From a virus: a DNA stretch of 30,222 nucleotides. Positions within the stretch are counted from its first letter, which is position 1; each line of letters opens with the position of its first letter. Shown in pieces: positions 13,425-20,500 of this stretch. The DNA is taken from positions 1-30,222 of IMG/VR virus record IMGVR_UViG_3300023178_000186; one strand, 5' to 3'. The translations under genes and the position numbers were made by a program. The notes under the pieces were generated by a model. The model saw nothing but the letters and a program-made list of their open reading frames with translations. It was not told where the DNA came from and searched no databases.

Positions 13425-13903
13425 AGCCAAAAATAAGAAAAGGAACTAGACGCCCTCGTGTCGCACGACCAAGAGAAAAGAATGTGGTTACAGGCTACGA
13501 CTCAAACTGGGAGTATGAGCTTCACTCTGGGATATTAAATGATTGGGCCATACACTCTGAAAAGGCAGAGTATGTTGTTGAGCATACATATCATCCTGAC
13601 TTTATCAGAGAGATAGACGGTAAAAAGATTTATCTTGAAGCCAAAGGTAGGTTCTGGGATCATAATGAATACAACAAATATGTTTGGATTGCCAAGGCGC
13701 TACCAGAAAACATTGAGCTTGTTTTTTTGTTTGCTGATCCTGACGCGCCTATGCCACAAGCCAAGCGTCGAAGAGATGGGACAAGAAGGAACCATGCTGA
13801 GTGGGCCTCATCGAAAGGATTTAGATGGTTTTCTGAGGATAGCATCCCAGAAGATTGGATAGATGTAAGCAAAAGGAAAAGCTTAGAAGACGAAGATGGA
13901 TGA
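13421..13903 (+). CDS. Endonuclease I (T7 gp3-like Holliday junction resolvase), 160 aa, TTG start
   Basis: After a basic N-terminal arm come the endonuclease I residues: E31 in YDSNWEYELHS, D60 in TYHPDFIREI, E73 and K75 in IYLEAKGRFWD. These match E20, D55, E65, K67 of T7 endonuclease I in order and in ExK spacing. The family resolves four-way junctions and debranches replication intermediates as a domain-swapped dimer. TTG 13421 overlaps the previous TGA. The segment KRRRDGTRRNHAEWA extends past the T7 core and the C terminus is acidic. Confidence 0.9.
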   Translation: MKPKIRKGTRRPRVARPREKNVVTGYDSNWEYELHSGILNDWAIHSEKAEYVVEHTYHPDFIREIDGKKIYLEAKGRFWDHNEYNKYVWIAKALPENIELVFLFADPDAPMPQAKRRRDGTRRNHAEWASSKGFRWFSEDSIPEDWIDVSKRKSLEDEDG

Positions 13904-14045
13904 TCGCAAAAAAGAACGGACAGATAAATTCAATCGCCATAAAAGACGTAAGAATTTAGATCGTGAGCCGCGCATTAGACACATGAAAAAAAAGAGCAAG
14001 TATAAACTTAGCGTAACCAACTTATATACATCTGAAGATGAATAA
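13896..14045 (+). CDS. Hypothetical Lys/Arg-rich protein, 49 aa
   Basis: ATG 13896 overlaps the end of endonuclease I by 8 bases; the stop forms TAATG with the DUF1289 start. The N-terminal two thirds are extremely basic (DRKKERTDKFNRHKRRKN, KKKSKYKL), suggesting nucleic-acid binding. No Shine-Dalgarno is clear, so translation probably depends on coupling. Function unknown. Confidence 0.5.
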   Translation: MDDRKKERTDKFNRHKRRKNLDREPRIRHMKKKSKYKLSVTNLYTSEDE

Positions 14046-14233
14046 TGAAAACGCCATGTATCAACATATGCAAACTAAAAAATGGAGTTTGTTATGGGTG
14101 TGGTAGAACCACAAATGAAATTGCAAATTGGTCTAAGTATACAACCGAAGAAAGGAGAAAAATAATTGGACGCCTATCAGCAGTACATTCACAAGAGTCG
14201 CTACGCTCGTTATCTCCCAGAAGAAAACCGTAG
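14045..14233 (+). CDS. DUF1289 protein, 62 aa
   Basis: The start TPCINICKLKNGVCYGCGRT followed by NEIANWSKYTTEER is the DUF1289 signature: four cysteines (C5, C9, C16, C19) probably holding an Fe-S or zinc site. DUF1289 proteins are common in Proteobacteria and in some marine phages; function is not established. Conserved sequence ends near residue 45, and the last 20 residues are read from DNA that also encodes the NrdJ N terminus, an overlap of 68 bases. Confidence 0.85.
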   Translation: MKTPCINICKLKNGVCYGCGRTTNEIANWSKYTTEERRKIIGRLSAVHSQESLRSLSPRRKP

Positions 14234-16037
14234 AGAAACGTGGGAAGAAACCGTCAACCGTTACATCAACTTCTGGGTAGACCGAGGCCATCTGAACGAC
14301 TTTGACGTTTCAGAAATTTTTAAAGCCATTCATGACTTAGATGTTATGCCTTCCATGCGAGCGTTGATGACCGCAGGGGAAGCACTAGACCGTGACAACG
14401 TAGCGGGGTTTAATTGTAGTTATCTTCCTATTGATCACCCAAAGGCCTTTGATGAACTAATGTACGTTCTTATGTGTGGCACAGGCGTAGGCTTTAGCGT
14501 TGAGCGACAATACATTTCTAAACTACCAGAGGTTGCAGAGACTTTCCATGACACAGACACAATTATTAATGTTGCGGATTCGAAGATCGGATGGGCGAAA
14601 TCGTATCGGGAATTGGTATCATTGTTGTTTTCAGGTCAAGTTCCCCGATGGGACGTTAGCCGAGTACGACCTTCAGGTTCCCCGCTCAAAACTTTTGGAG
14701 GCAGAGCTAGTGGCCCAGAACCTTTGCTCGATTTATTCCAATTCACAGTGGGACTCTTTCAGGGAGCAGCTGGACGAAAGCTTACGTCCATTGAATGCCA
14801 CGACCTTTGCTGCAAGATTGCTCAAATCGTCGTTGTCGGAGGAGTCCGAAGGTCAGCCCTCATCAGCCTCTCCAATCTCACGGATGACAGAATCCGACGA
14901 TGCAAGCACGGGCAGTGGTGGGTAGAAGATCCCCAGCGAGGATTAGCTAATAACTCAGCGTGTTATACTGAGAAGCCCGATTTTGAAGGATTTTTAAATG
15001 AGTGGACAAGTCTATATGAATCACGATCTGGCGAACGAGGTGTCTTTAGTAGAGTGGCAAGTCAAAAGCAAGCTGCAAAAAATGACCGACGAGATGCTAC
15101 CTATGATTTTGGAACTAATCCATGTAGCGAAATCATCCTCAGACCCTATCAATTCTGCAATCTTTCGGAAGTTGTTGTCAGGCCGTCCGATACACTTGCA
15201 AGCCTCAAACGAAAAGTACGAGTTGCAACTATCCTTGGGACTCTACAGGCGACACTCACAGACTTCCGATACCTGAGAAACATCTGGAAGACAAACACGG
15301 AAGAGGAAGCATTGCTTGGTGTTTCGCTAACAGGTATCATGGATCACCCGCTTCTTTCAGGGAGAGATGACAAGGCCAAGCTGAAGAAGTGGCTAACGGA
15401 GATGCGTAATGAAGCTATTAACACTAATAAGCACTGGGCTGGGAGACTTGGTATTAACCCTTCTGTCGCTATTACTGCGATTAAGCCTTCAGGTACTGTT
15501 AGTCAGTTGGTCGATTCTGCTAGTGGGATTCACCCTCGCTACAGCAGTCAATATATTCGGAGAGTCCGTGCAGACGCTCGTGACCCACTTTGCAGGGTCT
15601 TAGAAGAGGCTGGTGTCCCTGTAGAAGACGATATAATGTCACCAAGTACACGGGTATTTAGCTTTCCTATCGCCTCTCCTGAAGGCGCTGTGACGGCCTC
15701 AGAGATGGGTGCTATGGAGCAGCTAGAACTATGGGAGATTTATCAGGACTATTGGTGTGAGCATAAGCCTTCCATGACTTGCTACTATCGTGATGAGGAA
15801 TTTCTTGAGGTAGGACAGTGGTTGTACAACAAGTTTGATAAGGTGTCAGGAATATCCTTCCTTCCTTACTCGGATCATACTTATCAACAAGCCCCGTATG
15901 AACCTGTAGATAAGAAAACATACAACGAACTGATTAAGAATTTTCCAAAAGAAATTAGCTGGGATTTGAGAGAAGAGTCGGATATGACGGAGGGATCACA
16001 GACGCTTGCTTGCGTAGGGAACTCTTGTGAATTATAA
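14166..16037 (+). CDS. nrdJ: Class II (cobalamin-dependent) ribonucleotide reductase, 623 aa, TTG start
   Basis: All catalytic features of monomeric adenosylcobalamin-dependent RTPR are visible: redox C84 in NCSYLPID, the NPCSEI segment with thiyl-radical C320 and E322, its partner C331 in FCNLSEV (11 apart as in the family), KPSGTVSQLVDSASG near 440-454, and the C-terminal redox pair C616-x4-C621. It reduces ribonucleoside triphosphates without oxygen. It is shorter than the bacterial enzyme (about 740) but complete. TTG 14166 has AAGGAG upstream; the conserved SRYARYLPEENRRETWEETV segment starts at residue 11, so no later start is possible. Confidence 0.95.
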   Translation: MDAYQQYIHKSRYARYLPEENRRETWEETVNRYINFWVDRGHLNDFDVSEIFKAIHDLDVMPSMRALMTAGEALDRDNVAGFNCSYLPIDHPKAFDELMYVLMCGTGVGFSVERQYISKLPEVAETFHDTDTIINVADSKIGWAKSYRELVSLLFSGQVPRWDVSRVRPSGSPLKTFGGRASGPEPLLDLFQFTVGLFQGAAGRKLTSIECHDLCCKIAQIVVVGGVRRSALISLSNLTDDRIRRCKHGQWWVEDPQRGLANNSACYTEKPDFEGFLNEWTSLYESRSGERGVFSRVASQKQAAKNDRRDATYDFGTNPCSEIILRPYQFCNLSEVVVRPSDTLASLKRKVRVATILGTLQATLTDFRYLRNIWKTNTEEEALLGVSLTGIMDHPLLSGRDDKAKLKKWLTEMRNEAINTNKHWAGRLGINPSVAITAIKPSGTVSQLVDSASGIHPRYSSQYIRRVRADARDPLCRVLEEAGVPVEDDIMSPSTRVFSFPIASPEGAVTASEMGAMEQLELWEIYQDYWCEHKPSMTCYYRDEEFLEVGQWLYNKFDKVSGISFLPYSDHTYQQAPYEPVDKKTYNELIKNFPKEISWDLREESDMTEGSQTLACVGNSCEL

Positions 16038-16048
16038 TAAGGAGCGGT

Positions 16049-16273
16049 ATGAAAGAGGGAACTATAGTTGGCTTTCGTATTCTGATAGACTCTGATGGTC
16101 TTTTAGTTACGGAACACACTGAGCTTCCTGAGAAAGATGTATCAAAGGTCTTTACTCAGGAAGAGAATCAGATGTTAATTAGGACAGCGATTAGAGCCTT
16201 TAAAGAAATAACAGACTCTATTCACGAAAGAATTGAAACAGAGATTGATGCTGTCAACAGGGTTTGCCGATAG
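16049..16273 (+). CDS. Hypothetical protein, 74 aa, last of the plus-strand unit
   Basis: ATG 16049 follows TAAGGAGCGGT. A short beta part (GTIVGFRILIDSDGLLV) precedes a long helix (QMLIRTAIRAFKEITDSIHE), no recognised motif. Its end overlaps the opposing gene at 16254 by 20 bases. It is the final rightward gene, followed at once by the convergent hairpin and the terminator. Confidence 0.65.
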   Translation: MKEGTIVGFRILIDSDGLLVTEHTELPEKDVSKVFTQEENQMLIRTAIRAFKEITDSIHERIETEIDAVNRVCR

Positions 16274-16574
16274 GCATAGCTTTTGCTAGGGAGCTATGCT
16301 TGGCAAGGATGCCGCCTCTATCGGCCCTATGGCGGGCAGTTTTTTGAGCGATCTTTTTAGGCTGCTTGGAGAACTGCCTGCCTTTTTTTGTATCTTCTTT
16401 TTTCTTTCTAGAGGTCGCTGCATATTCAGAAGGGCTTAAAGCTTCTCTAGCCTTTTTAGGTAGGTATCGTTCACCTGTAGCCTTCGGGCCTTGCGTAGAA
16501 GGCTTACCAGACTTGGTTCCCCAATCTTCTTTTGTCCAATCCTTTAAAGACTGTTGAGACTTTTTAAGAGCCAT
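16254..16574 (-). CDS. Basic phage protein with KDWT/RYLPKKA motifs, 106 aa
   Basis: Start at ATG 16574 (AGAGGAAT upstream). Motifs SQQSLKDWTKEDWGTKSG, GERYLPKKAREALSPSEYAA and RKKKEDTKKGRQFSKQPKKI are those of a small, very basic family found in marine phages and large algal viruses, with no known function (I think DUF5872, not certain). It is the last gene of the leftward unit. Its C-terminal coding region contains the hairpin and the plus-strand terminator of the opposing unit. Confidence 0.75.
   Translation of the reverse strand: MALKKSQQSLKDWTKEDWGTKSGKPSTQGPKATGERYLPKKAREALSPSEYAATSRKKKEDTKKGRQFSKQPKKIAQKTARHRADRGGILAKHSSLAKAMPIGKPC
16264..16306. other. Strong hairpin at the convergent gene junction
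   Basis: GCATAGCT (16274-16281) pairs with AGCTATGC (16292-16299), 8 bp perfect. An outer stem TTGCC (16264-16268) with GGCAA (16302-16306) gives 13 bp in all around small internal loops. It begins within the last plus-strand codons and lies in the coding region of the opposing gene. No T run follows on either strand, so it is more likely a transcript-end stabiliser or pause element than a terminator itself. Confidence 0.6.
16310..16345 (+). terminator. Intrinsic terminator of the plus-strand unit
   Basis: TGCCGCC (16310-16316) pairs with GGC and GGCA of 16331-16338 with one bulged G (7 bp), followed by a run of six Ts (16340-16345). It lies about 40 bases after the last rightward stop and inside the antisense coding sequence of the gene ending at 16254. 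That gene is thus constrained both as protein and as terminator. Confidence 0.65.
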
Positions 16575-16612
16575 ACAGATTCCTCTTATATAATTTAATA
16601 TAAAACTTGGCT

Positions 16613-16909
16613 TTATTTGTAGCCGCCGCCTTGCGCTTTGTATTGCTTGGCGAGCATTTGAGCTTTTCGCGCAGACCACTGCCCCGGCGAACCGCCCTTA
16701 CCGCCCGCTTTAATTTTATTAAACAAATTCTTACGCATGGTTGGTTTTGTATAATTTCCTGCTTCATTTACTCTACTTCCTGTAGCTTTCTTTTTTCTAT
16801 AGCCTGCAGCATATGCAGCCGCTGCCTGCTTCTCTGCGTCCTCTCGACGCTTATAAACTCTTCCGCGACTTCCCCACTTGTAGCCGCCATCAACTTTTTT
16901 AATTGGCAT
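16613..16909 (-). CDS. Basic phage protein with RKAQMLAKQYK end, 98 aa
   Basis: The pattern VDGGYKWGSRGRVYKRREDA, GNYTKPTMRKNLFNKIKAGG and GQWSARKAQMLAKQYKAQ is of a small lysine-rich family that I recall from marine phages, usually near the virion genes, without known function. ATG 16909 (one base after the preceding stop) fits the family start MPxxxVxGGY; a GTG at 16924 with a closer AAGG is the alternative. A short AT-rich gap (16575-16612) separates it from the next gene and holds nothing else I can support. Confidence 0.75.
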   Translation of the reverse strand: MPIKKVDGGYKWGSRGRVYKRREDAEKQAAAAYAAGYRKKKATGSRVNEAGNYTKPTMRKNLFNKIKAGGKGGSPGQWSARKAQMLAKQYKAQGGGYK

Positions 16910-16910
16910 C

Positions 16911-17258
16911 TTACTTGTGTCCACAAACCTTAGTGTGCATATGGCCTACATCTTTATAGCTGACTAGACCGCCCTTTGATTTAGCAGAACGAGAAATATC
17001 TTTTTGTTGAGGATCTCTAAAGCTACCGCCTTCTTGAATGGTCTTACCTTTTCGATTGCGGCCTACATTCCCTGTGCCTGTAGCTGGGCCTGTAATAGTT
17101 CCTGCAAGATGCTGCGGAATTGTCCTGCCTGTGAAAGCTTTTGAAGCAATATTAGCCCCTGTGTAAGCTATTCCTGCTGGAGTAGGCTTCAAAGCTGTAG
17201 TAACCACACCAGCAAGGGGGTTATTGGCTAGATCTTTAATGTCTTTAAAAGATGGCAT
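16911..17258 (-). CDS. Hypothetical glycine-rich basic protein, 115 aa
   Basis: ATG 17258 has GAAGGAGATTAAT upstream. The N-terminal third may form a membrane-associated helix (LANNPLAGVVTTALKPTPAG), and the middle is rich in Gly, Thr and Arg, without known domain. The end HMHTKVCGHK contains His/Cys residues (H-x-H...C-x-H) that might bind metal. Basic composition similar to its two downstream neighbours. Confidence 0.65.
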   Translation of the reverse strand: MPSFKDIKDLANNPLAGVVTTALKPTPAGIAYTGANIASKAFTGRTIPQHLAGTITGPATGTGNVGRNRKGKTIQEGGSFRDPQQKDISRSAKSKGGLVSYKDVGHMHTKVCGHK

Positions 17259-17259
17259 A

Positions 17260-17526
17260 TTAATCTCCTTCGGGGAATACCGTCATTTTTAAATTAGAGA
17301 TGATCCAAGACTTTGGTATTGCAATCTCTGCATCACCTTCTGATATTTCATTGTCTTCAATAATCATATGAGGGCATATAATTATTTTTTCTTCGTCCTC
17401 GTGAATGATAGCTCCACAAGAAATTACTGTGGCAGTCTCTTGTTCTTTTAAAGCTAGTAAAGGACGCCAGCCCATGTTTGAGCCTCCAGCGGCGTCACGC
17501 CATATAACTCTGTGAAGCGTTACCAC
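17260..17526 (-). CDS. Hypothetical protein, 88 aa
   Basis: The N-terminal VIWRDAAGGSNMGWRPL, then TATVISCGAIIHEDEEKIIICP and IPKSWI, match a common small phage type with a W-x-D-A...G-W start and an IPK.I end, function unknown. This favours the GTG start at 17526, although ATG 17475 has a better ribosome-binding site (GGAGG at -8). The GTG overlaps the end of the giant gene. It is acidic, unlike its neighbours. Confidence 0.65.
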   Translation of the reverse strand: MVTLHRVIWRDAAGGSNMGWRPLLALKEQETATVISCGAIIHEDEEKIIICPHMIIEDNEISEGDAEIAIPKSWIISNLKMTVFPEGD

Positions 17527-20500
17527 TTGACCTTATCAGCCCAATAAGCAGCAGACATTTTGCCTCGCTTAATATTGCGCCTGTGACGGGCTTTGAAGCT
17601 CTTGCGCTTGGCTTTCATGCGCTTAGACTCGCCTGCCTTGGGCTTACCAGCAGTCTTAGCGCCTTGCTCACCAAAACGAATTACTTTTTCTTTACCGCCC
17701 TCACAGGCTTTGACAACATGAGACTTCTTCGGATGATTGGGTGTGCGTCGAGGCTTGTTGCACTTCATCTTTTTCTTGTCGATCTTCCCGCCTCTAGCAT
17801 ATCCTCGCAACTGTCGGCTTTCAGAAGGCTTCATAAACACAGCCTCGCCTGAGTCAATCATGCTCTTGATTGCTTTCTCAGCCTCTTCTTTGTTTTTAGC
17901 CTCTAGATTAAAGCCCTTCTCGTTGTTAGCCCAATCCATCTTACGGCCTTTAAAGTCTAGCTCTACGATCTCACGAGCATTAGCAGCAAACTTTGCAGCA
18001 GAAGGATACTTAGATTGTTTAGCCAACCAGCCCAGCGCAAGATGCCGTGCAGCATCGCCCTTACCGTCTAGCTCTTCAGCCTTACCGTATTTCTTGCCTA
18101 GCCCCTTGGCCCAAGCAACGTCCTCGTCTGAGATTCCCAAAGCTCTTGCAACAATACTACCCTCTGCAAAGCTCAATCGACGCATAGGATCTTCTTCGTC
18201 CATAAACGCAGGGCCAGCCTGTTCGTTATATGGCCTGCCTGTCATCTTATCTATGCGCTCGTCAGGCTCAGAAGGAGCATTAGGGACATTATAGACTTCG
18301 CCGCCACGAGCAAAACCATCACGAGCATTTCTAGCTCTAATAGATTCTTCGTCTACTGGAATCAATTTTGTTTGACGGTACTTAATTTGTTGCTCTGTGA
18401 TTTCTCGGGCTATTTTTCTAGCCTCTTCTGGCAGGGCAGGCATTTTGCGAATGTTGTCTTTATTTTGTTCTGCCCAAGTTGAATCATAATAATGATTAGA
18501 AATCAAAGCCAAAGCAGCCGTTCGGCCCATTCCAGCTTCAGTTAGTACCTTAAAGATCTCTGAGTTTGAATACATAGATCTCATCGCCTCAACCTTTAAA
18601 TAAAGATCTTGTTGATCAGAATAATTAGACTCAAGATTTTTTAAAGTATTTTCTTTTACTTCTTCGCCAGCCATTTCATAGTCTGGAGTAGACTTTAAAT
18701 ATCCACGCTTCTTAGACATATATTCTTTAGTCGCATAGAAAAGATTGTCTTGCGGATCTAGCTTTGAAAATTTAATGCCCGTAAAATTAGCAAGCAATTC
18801 TGCGCTAAGATCTTTTTTTACTGTCCCCGTAGCGCCTCGTTTTACGCCCTGCCCCGCCTCAATGATTCCTTCAATACTAGATATTGATCCCGGCATCATC
18901 CCATCAGACAAATACACAAAAGCATTTATTGCTTTATTTAAACGGGTTTCATTTTCTGGGAAAAGCTGTTCTCCATCTGCGGTTCTTCCAGAAGGATTCT
19001 TTGCAGCATAAACAACGCCTTCTAAATACTCTGTAATAATAGACTCACCAACAAAAGGCCTTAGAAGTGCTGCCGAACCATCAATGACAGCATCAGCAAG
19101 ATACTTTTCCAATGCCTCTCCCTTTAATTGACCAGCCTGTATTCGGTGCATGGCCTCAAGAATAGGCTCTTTCAAAGAACTATATGAATCTAGGAACTGG
19201 GTATCAGCAACAAAAAGCTGTCCATCCTCTCCGCGATAGGGGATTCTAGTCGCTTTAGACCAAGGAGTATGAGAAAGTTTTTGAACCGCATCTTGCTCTT
19301 CTTGACTAAGGCCAGCAAGATAACTAGCACCCTCTGCTATTCCTTCCCAAGCAGCCATAGAAGCTGCAAAGCCGCTAAGTCTTTGAAGCCCTCTGTTTCT
19401 CAGTGCCGTGTTTCCAGAAACAATTTCTTCAGAAGCTTGTTTTACAATCTTAGTTGAAGTTCTTATAATTTCTGCTGGGAAAGATACAAAGCTACCAATT
19501 GGAAGATAACGAAAAGCTTTTATTCCGTTAGGAACCTTATCGTAGTTTGGAAAAGTATCCTGTACGATTGTAGCCGCACGTTGCTCTAGTGCTTCTAGCG
19601 GCTCGTCTGGAAAAGCCTTTCTTAAAACATCAAGCTCTTTATTAAATGCATTGATCTTATAAAAATCATCTACTGCCATATATACTTTTTCGGCAGCACG
19701 ATATGTAGCCTTCGCCCCCTTCATTGGGACTTTAATTGTTTCTTCAATTCCTCCAAGACCATAGCCTGAAAGTTTTTCAAAAAACGCACGAGGCTCTATG
19801 TTTATGTCAGAGCCTTCTTGAAGAAGCCTTCTAAACTCTCCAATCCTAACATTAGTATTAATAACGCCAAGCTTTAGATACTTTTCATAAAGCTTGTCTA
19901 GCCCTTCATCGCCTTCAGACTTAGCAGCATTTACTAGAACTTTAAAAGTTTTATTGCCATCAAAAAACGGGTTGATGCCATTTGCCAAACCAAACTGCAT
20001 ACCACCAAGAGCATTACGCAAATGAGTTACATGGCTTGCTACAGTCTTCATAGCTTGAGAGCCGCCCTTTAAAGCAGCAAAGCTCCTCAATAAATCATTA
20101 TCAAAGACTCCCCAATGGGACTGCCGCCCCTGAATTGCGGTTGCCATCTGTTCAGTCGTGTATGTTCCGTCTAGACCTGAATTGGTTCCACTAATCTTAA
20201 CGGTATAGTCCACCCCATTTCTAGAAGTAGGCGCTTTAAATATATACTTGTTTTCAGCAACAGTTAAAAGATTGTCTGCAAATTTATTTGTTTCGACAAG
20301 CCTTGCCATCTTTCCTACAGTCAAAAGAATATTATCTGCTGGGTCTGTGATTTCTCCCATTAGCTCCCGAATCATCGGGTCAATGTCTTTCCTGCCCGTA
20401 AGAATTTCTGTATTGACTCGTACAGCCCTAGAGTAATAATCAAGGCCTGCAAAGTCTGTTCTCTTGTCAAGAATTTGATTAACCTTACCTAAAGCAAGCT

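Noticed and set aside
14500-14925. 141-aa plus-strand frame within nrdJ
   Set aside because: Alternate-frame shadow; the NrdJ frame is complete through this part and carries family motifs.
17737-18294. 185-aa open frame on the plus strand
   Set aside because: Antisense shadow within the giant protein gene, whose recognised domains occupy this segment.
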